Positions 47,428-55,853 of a stretch of 64,000 bases of DNA are shown here, in pieces. This DNA comes from Actinomyces haliotis (lineage in GTDB: Bacteria > Actinomycetota > Actinomycetes > Actinomycetales > Actinomycetaceae), in NCBI RefSeq assembly GCF_015355765.1, contig NZ_JACWNA010000003.1, positions 1 to 64,000 of the forward strand, given 5' to 3'. A program made the position numbers and the translations under genes. The notes beneath the pieces were generated by a model. It did not search any database. It worked only from the letters and a program-made list of their open reading frames with translations, and was not told where the DNA came from. The first letter of the stretch is position 1, and each line of letters begins with the position of its first letter.

Positions 47428-48777
47428 ATGAGCACCTCGAACACCTCCCCGAGCACCTCGACGACAGGAGGAGGCTGCCCCTTCCACCGGGGGGAGGACG
47501 ACACGCTCTCCCTCCTGCGGCTCGGCTACCGCTTCCTGCCCACCCTGCGCGAGGAGCGCACGGGCGCCGACGACGACCGCCCGTTCCGGTTCGGCCTGCT
47601 CGGCCGACGCGCGCACGCGCTGCGCGGCTCGGGCGCCGTCCCGACCTTCTACGACCCGGAGCTCATCGAGCGCCACGGCGCGATGCCGACTCCCATCCAG
47701 GGCTCGCTCTTCGGCAAGGGCTCCGTCCACTCCCTCGACGGCGAGCCCCACCTGGCTCGCAAGGAGCTCTTCGTGGCCGTGTGCTACGAGCAGGAGCAGG
47801 TCGACCGGATCAAGCCCCTCGTCGAGGCCGAGGTCCGCGAGGCGGTCGCCCGTTGGGCCAAGTACCCGGAGACCGTCTACGACGCCATGGTCATCGCCTA
47901 CGGCCGTGCCTCCCTGCGCTGGGCCGGGATCGAGGGCCCGGACTCGGAGCTCGACGTCCAGGCCAAGCGCCTCGGCGACATCGTCGAGGGCTTCGGTCAC
48001 GTCAACCTCGATCATGCCCGCGCCTGGGTCGACCGCTACCGCACCGACGCCTGGTTCGCGCGTCTCATCCGCGAGCAGCGCTCCGGCCGCCGCACGGCCG
48101 CCCCGGGCACGGCCCTGCACGAGTGGGCCGCCTACCGCGAGCCCGACGGCACGCTGCTCGACCCGCGCACGGCCGGCCTGGAGCTCCAGAACTGCATCCG
48201 GCCGCACGTCGCCGTCGCCCGCTTCGCGGCCTTCGCCGCCAAGGACCTCGTCGAGAACCCGGAGTGGCTCGAGCGCGTGCGTGAGGAGACGGCCTCCCGC
48301 GGCGGCGCCCTCACGGACGGGCCCGTGGCGCAGGCAGTCGCGCAGGAGGTGCGCCGTCTCTCTCCCTTCGTGCCGATGCTGCCTGCATTCGCGCGCACCG
48401 ACTTCGAGGTCGACGGCGAGCAGATCGTTGCCGGGGACCGCGTGGTCCTCGACGTCCTCGGCACGAACACCGACCCGACGGCGTGGAGCGCCCCTGAGGT
48501 CTTCGACCCCGAGCGGTTCCTCGGCACGTCGAAGGCCGAGGCCGAGGCGAACGCCTCCTTCATCCCGCAGGGCGGCGCCGACGTGCACACGGGCCACCGC
48601 TGCCCGGGCGAGCGCATCGTCGTCGACTCCCTCACGACGACGGTCGCAGCCCTGTGCCTCCCGGAGGTCGAGCTGTCCCGCGCGGGCCTCGACGTCGACC
48701 TCAAGACGATGCCGACGATGCCCCGATCCGGGGCCGTCGTCCGGACGCGTCGCGAGGGCGTCCGGGCCAGCGCCTGA
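47428..48777 (+). CDS. CYP152-type cytochrome P450, fatty-acid peroxygenase/decarboxylase
   Basis: 449 aa. The haem ligand Cys392 lies in FIPQGGADVHTGHRCPGE, the CYP152 version of the haem loop. The usual acid-alcohol pair of the I helix is replaced by Arg258-Pro259 (NCIRPHVAVARF). This is diagnostic of CYP152 enzymes, which use H2O2 and a substrate carboxylate instead of a redox partner. His101 in KGSVHSLDGEPH occupies the position that is His85 in the alkene-forming OleT and Gln85 in the hydroxylase P450-BSbeta. The product could therefore be a hydroxy-acid, a terminal alkene or both. AAGGAG precedes the ATG. No reductase genes are nearby, as expected. The substrate is an inference from the family. 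Confidence 0.87.
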   Translation: MSTSNTSPSTSTTGGGCPFHRGEDDTLSLLRLGYRFLPTLREERTGADDDRPFRFGLLGRRAHALRGSGAVPTFYDPELIERHGAMPTPIQGSLFGKGSVHSLDGEPHLARKELFVAVCYEQEQVDRIKPLVEAEVREAVARWAKYPETVYDAMVIAYGRASLRWAGIEGPDSELDVQAKRLGDIVEGFGHVNLDHARAWVDRYRTDAWFARLIREQRSGRRTAAPGTALHEWAAYREPDGTLLDPRTAGLELQNCIRPHVAVARFAAFAAKDLVENPEWLERVREETASRGGALTDGPVAQAVAQEVRRLSPFVPMLPAFARTDFEVDGEQIVAGDRVVLDVLGTNTDPTAWSAPEVFDPERFLGTSKAEAEANASFIPQGGADVHTGHRCPGERIVVDSLTTTVAALCLPEVELSRAGLDVDLKTMPTMPRSGAVVRTRREGVRASA

Positions 48778-48786
48778 CGCCGACCG

Positions 48787-48792
48787 TAGACT
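48787..48792 (+). promoter_or_regulatory. -10 element for leaderless mannosyltransferase gene
   Basis: TAGACT, seven bases before the ATG at 48800, within the 22-bp gap after the P450 gene. Confidence 0.55.
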
Positions 48793-48799
48793 CGCGGGC

Positions 48800-49939
48800 A
48801 TGCGCACGACCCTGCTGGTGACGAACGACTTCCCGCCCGTCGTGGGCGGGATCCAGTCCTACCTCGAGGACTACACGAGACGCCTGCCGGCCGAGGACCT
48901 CATCGTCCTGTGCTCGACCCCGCCCGAGGGGCCGGAGGCGGCCGCCGCCTACGACGCCACGGTCCCCTTCGAGGTCGTGCGCATGCCCACGCACGTGCTC
49001 CTGCCGACACCCGACGTGCGCTCCCGGATGCAGTCGATCATCCGGGAGCGCGGCGTCGAGACGGTCTGGTTCGGCGCCGCCGCGCCGCTCGGCCTGCTGG
49101 GGCGGGCGGCGCGGGCCGCCGGTGCGAGCCGCGTCATCGCGACGACGCACGGCCACGAGGTCGGCTGGTCGATGATCCCGGGGGCGCGCCAGCTCCTGGA
49201 GAGGATCTTCTCCGGCGCGGACGTCATCACGTACATCTCCGAGTACACGCTGGGACGGCTGCGGCCCTTCATGCCCGCGGAGGCGCGCACGCTGCGTCTG
49301 CCGAGCGGCATCGACGTCGACCGGTTCCACCCGGACGCGGACGCCCGGGCGCGTCTGCGCGAGCGCTACGGCCTCGCCGACGCCCCGACGGTCGTGTGCG
49401 TGTCGCGGCTGGTGCGGCGCAAGGGTCAGGACTCGCTCATCGAGGCCTGGCCGCGCGTCGTCGAGCAGGTGCCGGACGCCCGGCTCGTCGTCGTCGGCTG
49501 GGGACCGTACGCGAAGCGCCTCGCGCAGCTCAAGCGCCGCTCCCCCGTGCGGGACCACATCATCCTCACGGGCAAGGTCCCCTACGAGGAGCTGCCCCGG
49601 CACGTCGCGATGAGCGACCTCTTCGCCATGCCGTGCCGGACGCGCGGCGGTGGGCTCGACGTCGAGGGCCTCGGCATCGTCTTCCTCGAGGCCTCGGCCG
49701 CGGGCGTGCCGGTCATCGCGGGTACGAGCGGCGGTGCGCCGGAGACGGTGACGGAGGGGGTGACCGGTCTCGTCGTGGACGGCCGCGACGAGGACGCGCT
49801 CGTCGCCGCCCTGGTGCGGCTGCTCACCAGCCCCGAGGAGCGTGCGCGGATGGGCGCCGCCGGCCGCGAGCTCATGCAGTCGGAGTGGACGTGGCCGAGG
49901 CTCGTCGAGAGCCTCGTGGAGACGATCGACGCACGGTGA
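48800..49939 (+). CDS. pimB: GT4 glycosyltransferase, PimB-type phosphatidylinositol mannosyltransferase
   Basis: 379 aa GT-B fold enzyme. The N-terminal signature TNDFPPVVGGIQSYLEDYTRRL is characteristic of the PimB' group, which adds the second mannose to phosphatidylinositol monomannoside using GDP-mannose. Further GT4 blocks: HGHEVGWSMIPGAR, RLPSGIDVDRFHPD, VSRLVRRKGQDSLIEAWP and the EX7E-type motif DVEGLGIVFLEASAAGVPVI. No signal peptide; it is probably membrane-peripheral. Acceptor specificity is inferred. It converges on nrdR with only a weak ACTGAGCG/CGCTCAGT hairpin (50071-50112) between. Confidence 0.85.
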   Translation: MRTTLLVTNDFPPVVGGIQSYLEDYTRRLPAEDLIVLCSTPPEGPEAAAAYDATVPFEVVRMPTHVLLPTPDVRSRMQSIIRERGVETVWFGAAAPLGLLGRAARAAGASRVIATTHGHEVGWSMIPGARQLLERIFSGADVITYISEYTLGRLRPFMPAEARTLRLPSGIDVDRFHPDADARARLRERYGLADAPTVVCVSRLVRRKGQDSLIEAWPRVVEQVPDARLVVVGWGPYAKRLAQLKRRSPVRDHIILTGKVPYEELPRHVAMSDLFAMPCRTRGGGLDVEGLGIVFLEASAAGVPVIAGTSGGAPETVTEGVTGLVVDGRDEDALVAALVRLLTSPEERARMGAAGRELMQSEWTWPRLVESLVETIDAR

Positions 49940-50118
49940 CCCTGGACGGGAACCGATGAGCGGCCGGCCACGGTGCCTGCGCGGCGCACACGGTCCTCGC
50001 GGTCCACCGCCTGGTGCTCCTGCGCGGCGACGGTCCCTCGTCCGACCCTGCGGTCAGCGGGACGCCTGCCACTGAGCGCTCGAGACTGAACGCTCGGGGA
50101 CGCGCGCTCAGTGCCCGT

Positions 50119-50589
50119 TCAGGCCTCAGCGGCGCCCCGCTCGGCGTGCGCGGCGCGCAGCTCGGCGATGGCCTCCTCGAAGTCGTCGAGCGAGCTGAAG
50201 TCGGAGTAGACGGAGGCGAAGCGCAGGTAGGCGATCTCATCGAGGTCCCGCAAGGGGCCGAGGATCGCGAGGCCGACGTCGTGGGAGTCGATGATGGCCT
50301 GGCCGGAGGAGCGAATCGTCTCCTCGACCTTGTGAGCCAGATAGGCGAGGTCGTCGTCGGAGACGGGCCGGCCCTGGCAGGCGCGCCGCACGCCGACGAT
50401 GACCTTGTCGCGGGAGAAGGGCTCGACCGCGCCCGAGCGCTTGCGCACGGAGAGGCTGGCGGTCTCGGTCGTGGTGAAGCGCCGACCGCACTCAGGGCAC
50501 TCGCGGCGGCGCCGGATGGAGAGGCCGTCCTCGGAGGTCCGCGAGTCCACGACGCGTGAGCCGTCGTAGCGGCAGAAGGGACAGTGCAC
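50119..50589 (-). CDS. nrdR: Transcriptional repressor NrdR
   Basis: 156 aa. Zinc ribbon [22 protein letters not shown]...[15 protein letters not shown], then an ATP-cone ([24 protein letters not shown] to about 140). It represses ribonucleotide reductase genes according to the ATP/dATP load. GTG start behind GGAGAGGACC. It stands in the order nrdR-LysM-lexA, also seen in mycobacteria. No ribonucleotide reductase gene is in the window. Confidence 0.96.
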   Translation of the reverse strand: MHCPFCRYDGSRVVDSRTSEDGLSIRRRRECPECGRRFTTTETASLSVRKRSGAVEPFSRDKVIVGVRRACQGRPVSDDDLAYLAHKVEETIRSSGQAIIDSHDVGLAILGPLRDLDEIAYLRFASVYSDFSSLDDFEEAIAELRAAHAERGAAEA

Positions 50590-50790
50590 GCGCGGGTCCT
50601 CTCCGGGGATGCGGGGTCAGTCCCTCGGAGCGTAGGCGCGCACCACCGGGGTGGCAAGCGGCACGACGACCACCTCACGCCCTCGACGGCCCGACCACAC
50701 CACCGCCGCTGCGGGGGCGGGACGCCGAGCGGTCAGGGGCTCCAAGCGACCGAGCACGCCTGGAGGCGCGCTGCGCATGAGGACCGCGGA

Positions 50791-51489
50791 TCAGTGAGCC
50801 GGCACCACCAGGGTCTGACCGGCCTCAAGGGTGGAGCCGCTGAGAGAGTTGAGCTCAGCGATCTGCGCCATCGTCTCGCGCACGTCCGAGGTGCCGGTGG
50901 CCGCTGCGACGTCCCAGAGGGACTCGCCGGACTGGACGGTGGCGACGGTGGTGCGGGTGAGAACGGCGGCGTCGGCCTGGACGGCGCCCGAGGCGATGAT
51001 GCCGACGGCGGCGAGGACGACCGCAGCGAGGACCACCGCGCCGGCGACGACGGCGCGTCGCACGACGACGGGGAGCACCGTGAGCCCGGTGGCGGGGGTC
51101 GCGGAGACGACGCGCTGCGAGGAGCGGCGCTCCGAGGGAGCCGAGGAGACGACCGGAGCGTCCTCACGGACGGCGGTTCGGCCGGCGCCCACGCCGACGG
51201 CCGCGTCCACGGCGTCCACCGGTGCCGAGGAGACGGCGCGGACCGTGCGGCGCAGCCGACGCTGCGAGCGCGGAAGGGAACCATCCGCCGGGCGGGCGGC
51301 GACAGGCAGGGCGGGGCGGCGCGTGACCTCGACCGGGAGCTCGACGGCGGCGTTGCGGCGGGGCTCCGGGACGAAGTCGGACGTCACGAGGCGAAGGTGC
51401 GGACGGCGCGGAGCGCCAGCGCGACCCGGGCGAGAGGCGCTGGGGACGGCGCGAAGGCGGGGCGCGGGGATGGCAGCGAGAGCACTCAT
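50791..51489 (-). CDS. SOS-linked LysM membrane protein (ChiZ/DivS/YneA position)
   Basis: 232 aa. A long Arg/Ala/Pro-rich cytosolic part (about 1-145) is followed by one transmembrane helix (about 150-175, [19 protein letters not shown]) and a C-terminal LysM domain ([16 protein letters not shown]...[18 protein letters not shown]). Divergent from lexA with two SOS boxes within 45 bp of its start, it occupies the place of mycobacterial ChiZ (Rv2719c) and corynebacterial DivS, which restrain division during DNA damage. That role is inferred from position and SOS boxes. AGGAGG precedes the ATG. Confidence 0.82.
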   Translation of the reverse strand: MSALAAIPAPRLRAVPSASRPGRAGAPRRPHLRLVTSDFVPEPRRNAAVELPVEVTRRPALPVAARPADGSLPRSQRRLRRTVRAVSSAPVDAVDAAVGVGAGRTAVREDAPVVSSAPSERRSSQRVVSATPATGLTVLPVVVRRAVVAGAVVLAAVVLAAVGIIASGAVQADAAVLTRTTVATVQSGESLWDVAAATGTSDVRETMAQIAELNSLSGSTLEAGQTLVVPAH

Positions 51490-51502
51490 GGGAATCCTCC
51501 TG

Positions 51503-51518
51503 GGGAACACGTGTTCGA
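51503..51518. promoter_or_regulatory. SOS box 1 (LexA operator)
   Basis: GGGAACACGTGTTCGA, matching the actinobacterial consensus TCGAACRNRYGTTCGA except for the first two bases. It lies 14 bp upstream of the LysM gene start. Confidence 0.8.
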
Positions 51519-51533
51519 CGAACACCTGTTCGA
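51518..51533. promoter_or_regulatory. SOS box 2 (LexA operator)
   Basis: ACGAACACCTGTTCGA, abutting box 1 with one shared base. It differs from the consensus mainly at position 1. Confidence 0.8.
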
Positions 51534-51571
51534 TACGATATCCGTCCATGGGCGACACGTCCAGAGCGGGT

Positions 51572-51587
51572 TCGAACTCATGTTTGA
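51572..51587. promoter_or_regulatory. SOS box 3 (LexA operator)
   Basis: TCGAACTCATGTTTGA, on the lexA side of the intergenic region, 125 bp before lexA. One base departs from the right half-site. Confidence 0.75.
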
Positions 51588-51712
51588 ACGCTCGGTCGAT
51601 CGCCCGTAGGCTTGACCCGTCAAGACCACCACCGGCCACTGACACGAATTCGGCCCCCTTAACCACCAGGGGTCCCGGCTCAGCCGGACCGCCCCGGATC
51701 GAGGACACCGTC

Positions 51713-52462
51713 ATGACCACCCCGCTCACGGACACGGACGACGCCGCGCAGGCACTGCACTCGCTCGACGCGCGCGCACGGGCCGTCTACGAGGCTGTCC
51801 GAGAGGCGGTCACGACCCACGGCTACCCGCCCTCCATGCGCGAGATCGGGGCGCAGGTGGGCCTGACGAGTCCCTCCTCGGTCAAGCACCAGCTCGACAA
51901 GCTCGAGCGGCTCGGGCTCGTCCGCCGCGACCCGAAGCGGCCTCGCGCCCTCGAGGTGATCGTCCCGGGGGGCACCACGGAGGAGGCACCGAGCGCCGCC
52001 GTCGTCGACCTCGACTCGCACAGAGCCGGCGCCGAGCCGCCTGCGCTCCCTCAGCTGCCGGGCGTCGGCGAGGGAGAGGCGGTGGCGGTCCCCTTGGTCG
52101 GCCGCATCGCAGCCGGATCTCCCATCCTCGCCGAGCAGGACGTCGAGGACGTCATGGCGCTCCCCCGTCGCCTCACCGGCGACGGCGAGCTCTTCATGCT
52201 CGAGGTCCACGGTGACTCGATGATCGACGCCGCCATCTGCGACGGAGACTGGGTCGTCGTGCGGGCCCAGGCGGACGCGTCGAACGGAGACGTCGTCGCC
52301 GCGATGCTGGAGGACGTCGACGGCGCCTCAGCAACGGTCAAGGTGCTCTCGCGACGTGACGGGCACCAGTGGCTCCTCCCCCGCAACCCGGACTACGCGC
52401 CGATCCCCGGTGACGAGGCGACCATCATGGGCAAGGTCGTCACCGTCCTGCGCGCGCTCTGA
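51713..52462 (+). CDS. lexA: SOS repressor LexA
   Basis: 249 aa. Winged helix-turn-helix (about 15-80, [37 protein letters not shown]). A linker of about 35 residues precedes the S24 self-cleaving domain. The cleavage site is Ala134-Gly135 (GRIAAGSP), with catalytic Ser169 in VHGDSM and Lys210 in TVKVLSR. RecA-stimulated self-cleavage relieves repression of DNA-damage genes. The ATG at 51713 is the family-consistent start; upstream frame is Arg/Ser-rich noise. Autoregulated through the boxes at 51503-51587. Confidence 0.96.
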   Translation: MTTPLTDTDDAAQALHSLDARARAVYEAVREAVTTHGYPPSMREIGAQVGLTSPSSVKHQLDKLERLGLVRRDPKRPRALEVIVPGGTTEEAPSAAVVDLDSHRAGAEPPALPQLPGVGEGEAVAVPLVGRIAAGSPILAEQDVEDVMALPRRLTGDGELFMLEVHGDSMIDAAICDGDWVVVRAQADASNGDVVAAMLEDVDGASATVKVLSRRDGHQWLLPRNPDYAPIPGDEATIMGKVVTVLRAL

Positions 52463-52484
52463 GCGCACCTCGCCCTTCCTCCAG

Positions 52485-52533
52485 CACGCGAAGGAGGCCG
52501 GGACCCCGTCGGGGCCCCGGCCTCCTTCGCGTG
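52485..52533. terminator. Strong bidirectional hairpin between lexA and ldh
   Basis: Eighteen-base perfect arms CACGCGAAGGAGGCCGGG / CCCGGCCTCCTTCGCGTG, with an inner CCCC/GGGG extension around GTC. The two genes converge. No T-tract on either side. Confidence 0.8.
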
Positions 52534-52573
52534 ATCAGTGCCGGAGAGACTCCTGCGCCACGTCAGCCCTGCG

Positions 52574-53578
52574 TCAGTAGCCCAGGCCGCGGGCCGCCTC
52601 ACGGAGGCGTGAGGCGGACTCGGTCAGACGCGTGAGCTCATCGTCCGTGAGCGGGAGCTCAAGACGACGGCCGGCGCCCTCGCGGCCGACGATCGTCGGA
52701 ACCGACATGCAGACGTCGGAGATCCCGTGCCAGTCCTGCAGGACCGGGGAGATGGTGAGCACGCGCTGCTCGTCATTGAGGATGGCGGAGATGATGCGCT
52801 GGACGGCCAGACCGACGGCGTAGTTGGTGACGCCCTTGCCGTCGATGATGCGGTACGCGGACTGGACGACGTCGGTGGCGACGCGGTCGAGGACAGTCTG
52901 GTCGATGCCGCCGCCGCGCACAGAGTCGCCCCACTGCGTGATCGGCACGCCGCCGATCTCGGTGGAGGACCAGAGGGCGACCTCGGAGTCGCCGTGCTCA
53001 CCGGCGATGTAGCCGTGGATGTTCTGCGTGGCGGTGCCGGTCTCAAGGGAGAGCAGGTAGCGCATGCGGGCGGTGTCGAGCACCGTGCCCGAGCCGAAGA
53101 CCTGGTTGTCCGGCAGACCGGTGATCTTCTTGGAGCAGTAGGTGACGACGTCGACCGGGTTGGCGACCAGGAGGAAGATCGCGTTCGGGGCGACCTCGAC
53201 GAGCTTGGGGAGGATCTTCTCCATGATCCCGACGGTGGCGCCGGCAAGCTCGAGGCGGGACTGGCCGGGCTTCTGCTTGGCGCCCGCGGTGATGGCGATG
53301 ACGTCCGCGTCGCGGCAGATCTCCGGGTCGTCGGAGCCCTGGACCGAGCCCGCGGAGGTGAACTGGATGCCCTGGGCGATGTCGAGGGCCTCGGCCTCGA
53401 CCTTCTCCTTGGCGATGTCCTGGAGGACGACCTCACGGGCGACGCCCTTGGTGACGCAGGCGTAGGCGAGCGTGGAGCCGACGGCGCCAGCTCCGATGAT
53501 GGCGACCTTGGAGGGACGCCCACCCGGGTTGACGGGGTAGGAGCCCTGCGCGGAGTTGGTGATGACGGCCTCGGACAC
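52574..53578 (-). CDS. ldh: L-lactate dehydrogenase
   Basis: 334 aa. It reduces pyruvate to L-lactate with NADH, the main electron sink in fermentation. Rossmann motif IGAGAVGSTLAYACV, NAD-discriminating Asp in VVLQDIAKEK, the substrate-specificity loop AKQKPGQSRLELAGATVGIM with Gln typical of lactate rather than malate enzymes, VANPVDVVTY, and catalytic His in GEHGDSEVALWS. GTG start behind GGAGGAAACA. The intergenic 53579-53845 holds no gene. Confidence 0.97.
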   Translation of the reverse strand: MSEAVITNSAQGSYPVNPGGRPSKVAIIGAGAVGSTLAYACVTKGVAREVVLQDIAKEKVEAEALDIAQGIQFTSAGSVQGSDDPEICRDADVIAITAGAKQKPGQSRLELAGATVGIMEKILPKLVEVAPNAIFLLVANPVDVVTYCSKKITGLPDNQVFGSGTVLDTARMRYLLSLETGTATQNIHGYIAGEHGDSEVALWSSTEIGGVPITQWGDSVRGGGIDQTVLDRVATDVVQSAYRIIDGKGVTNYAVGLAVQRIISAILNDEQRVLTISPVLQDWHGISDVCMSVPTIVGREGAGRRLELPLTDDELTRLTESASRLREAARGLGY

Positions 53579-53845
53579 TGTTTCCTCCGGTATCGGGATC
53601 GGGTAGCACGTTCGCGTGCTCGTCCAGGGCCGAGTCTACGCGGCGACACCCGGCCTGGGGGACAGCCGCGAGGAATCCGCCCGATCTGCCGTGTGAGGAG
53701 CTAAACGGTCGTCAGACGACCTGGGCCCAGGGTCCTGCCCCACCGATCGGTCGGTAGCCGTCGCTCGTCGTGGTGCAAGCGACCCGCCGCAGGTCCGGCG
53801 GCAGTCGCGGCCCGAGCAGCTGCCGGACCGCCACGCCGCGCCCCG

Positions 53846-55843
53846 TCACTCCCCGGCCTCGGAGAGCCGGCCGAGGGCCGCGAGCACCGTGTCCCGGTCC
53901 CGCGTGGGCCACAGCGCCGGCATCGAGCGGGCCAGGAAGCCCCCGTACCGGGCCGTGCGCAGGCGCGGGTCCAGGACGGCGACGACGCCGCGGTCATCCG
54001 CCCGTCGGACGAGGCGGCCGGCACCCTGGGCGAGGAGGAGCGCCGCATGAGTCGCCGAGACGCTCATGAAGCCGTTGCCACCCGCCGCCTGCACCGCCTC
54101 GGAGCGTGCCTGGGCGACAGGGTCGTCCGGCCGAGGGAAGGGGATCCGGTCGATGACGACGAGGCGGCAGGTTCGTCCAGGCACGTCGACGCCCTGCCAC
54201 AGGGACAGGGTCCCCACCAGGCACGCGTTCTCGTCGGCGGCAAAGGCCTCGACGAGTGTGGGCAGCTGGTCCTCCCCCTGGGCGTAGACCGTGAGGTCCG
54301 TGGCCTTGCGCAGGAGCTCGGCCGCGTCCTCGGCGGCGCGACGTGACGAGAAGAGGCCGAGCATCCCGCCCTTGGACGCCTCCGCGAGGGCGAGGACCTC
54401 GTCGAGCGCCGCCTCGGAGATGCCGAAGCCCGGCTTGGGCAGGTGCGTCGGCGTGTAGAGGATGCCCTGGCGGGCGTAGTCGAAGGGAGTGCCGACGTCG
54501 ATCCCGTCCCACGGAGCGTCCGAGAGCGTGAGTCCCAGGGCGTGGGCCATCGAGTCGAAGGAGCCGCCGAGGGCGAGGGTGGCGGAGGTGAGGACGGCGG
54601 CGCGGTCGGCGAGGAGCGTGTCCGCCACGGAGCCGGCGACGTCGATGGGCGCGAGCGTGAGACGCGGAGGCTCCTGCCCCATCCGCGGGCGCTCGATCCA
54701 CGCGACGTCGCGGTGGTTCTCGACGGAGTCGGAGGTCATGCGCTCAACGGCGTCGACCATGTCGCCGACGGCGGTGCGCGCCAGGGCGACTGCCCCCGCC
54801 TCGTCGCCCTTCCTGGCCTTGGCGGCCTCGCGGACGTCGCTCGCCACCTGCCGTCCAGCGGTGTCGAGCAGGACGAGCGCGTCGCGCAGGGCGGGCGGGA
54901 GCCCGTCAGCGAGGCGCCCGTCGGGGAGGTCGGCGAGCGCCAGCTGGAGGGTCTGCCCGGCGGCCTCGAGCTCGGTGGCGATGACGCCGGCGTCGCGGCG
55001 CACCGTGGAGGCCACGCGGGCGACGGCCGAGGCGGAGAGTGAGACGGTCCCCTGGGAGCGCACGCGGTCGGCGAGCTCGTGGGCCTCGTCGACGACGAGG
55101 ACGTCGTGCTCGGGCAGGACGTTGGGGTTGCCGGCGGCAGCGATGCCGAGCATGGCGTGGTTGGTGACGACGAGGTCCGCCTCCGCCGCGGCTGCGCGGG
55201 CGAGCTCGGGGAAGCACTCCTCATGGAAGGGGCAGGAGGACCCCAGGCACTCGGCCTTGGAGACGGAGACCTGGGCCCAGGCGCGGTCGGAGACGCCGGG
55301 GACGAGGTCGTCGCGGTCCCCGGTGGTGGTCTCGGCCGCCCACTCGCGCAGGCGCACGACCTGCTCGCCGAGGCTCGCCGTCGTCGCCTCGCCGACCCGC
55401 TTGCGGGTGGTGGCGTCGGAGGCGGAGAAGAGCGCGTCGGCGTCGTCGGCCGGGTAGCCACCTTCGACGCGGTGCTTGCACACGTAGTTCTGCCACCCCT
55501 TGAGCAGGGCGACCGTGGGGCGCGTGCCCGTGACGGCCTCAACGGCGTCGGCGGCCAGGGGCGCGTCCTTGGTGAGGACCTGGCGCTGGAGGGCCAGGGT
55601 CGCCGTCGATACGACGGTGCGCTCGTCCGCGTCGACGGCGTGGACCATCGACGGCACGAGGTAGCCGAGGGACTTCCCCGTTCCGGTGCCGGCCTGGACG
55701 AGGAGGTGGCTGCCGGTCTCGACGGCGTCGGAGACGCGGCGCACCATCTCCAGCTGGCCCTCGCGCGGCGCGCCGCCGAGGCGCGAGACGGCCTCGGCGA
55801 GGGCCTTCTCGGAGCGCTCGACCTCGGTCTCCTTGCTGCTCAC
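53846..55843 (-). CDS. dinG: DinG-type ATP-dependent DNA helicase with Fe-S cluster
   Basis: 665 aa XPD-like 5'-3' helicase. Walker A AGTGTGKSLGYLVP at about 51-64 and DEAH box VVVDEAHELADR. Four cysteines (Cys122, Cys199, Cys204, Cys210) are placed to bind a [4Fe-4S] cluster. The C-terminal helicase motifs include GTLSLWQGVDVPGRTC and GAGRLVRRADDRG. It resolves R-loops and DNA secondary structures. The GTG at 55843 begins SSKETEVERSE, ten bases after the hflX stop; the same transcript is likely. No exonuclease domain, so it is the short actinobacterial form. Confidence 0.93.
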   Translation of the reverse strand: MSSKETEVERSEKALAEAVSRLGGAPREGQLEMVRRVSDAVETGSHLLVQAGTGTGKSLGYLVPSMVHAVDADERTVVSTATLALQRQVLTKDAPLAADAVEAVTGTRPTVALLKGWQNYVCKHRVEGGYPADDADALFSASDATTRKRVGEATTASLGEQVVRLREWAAETTTGDRDDLVPGVSDRAWAQVSVSKAECLGSSCPFHEECFPELARAAAAEADLVVTNHAMLGIAAAGNPNVLPEHDVLVVDEAHELADRVRSQGTVSLSASAVARVASTVRRDAGVIATELEAAGQTLQLALADLPDGRLADGLPPALRDALVLLDTAGRQVASDVREAAKARKGDEAGAVALARTAVGDMVDAVERMTSDSVENHRDVAWIERPRMGQEPPRLTLAPIDVAGSVADTLLADRAAVLTSATLALGGSFDSMAHALGLTLSDAPWDGIDVGTPFDYARQGILYTPTHLPKPGFGISEAALDEVLALAEASKGGMLGLFSSRRAAEDAAELLRKATDLTVYAQGEDQLPTLVEAFAADENACLVGTLSLWQGVDVPGRTCRLVVIDRIPFPRPDDPVAQARSEAVQAAGGNGFMSVSATHAALLLAQGAGRLVRRADDRGVVAVLDPRLRTARYGGFLARSMPALWPTRDRDTVLAALGRLSEAGE

Positions 55844-55853
55844 GGGCGGTCGC

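Noticed and set aside
50071-50112. ACTGAGCG/CGCTCAGT hairpin between pimB and nrdR as a firm terminator
   Set aside because: Only an 8-bp stem with a 26-base loop; mentioned in the pimB entry but too weak to list.
53579-53845. Small ORFs in the ldh-dinG interval
   Set aside because: They are Arg/Pro-rich frames on both strands without a ribosome binding site or recognisable motif.
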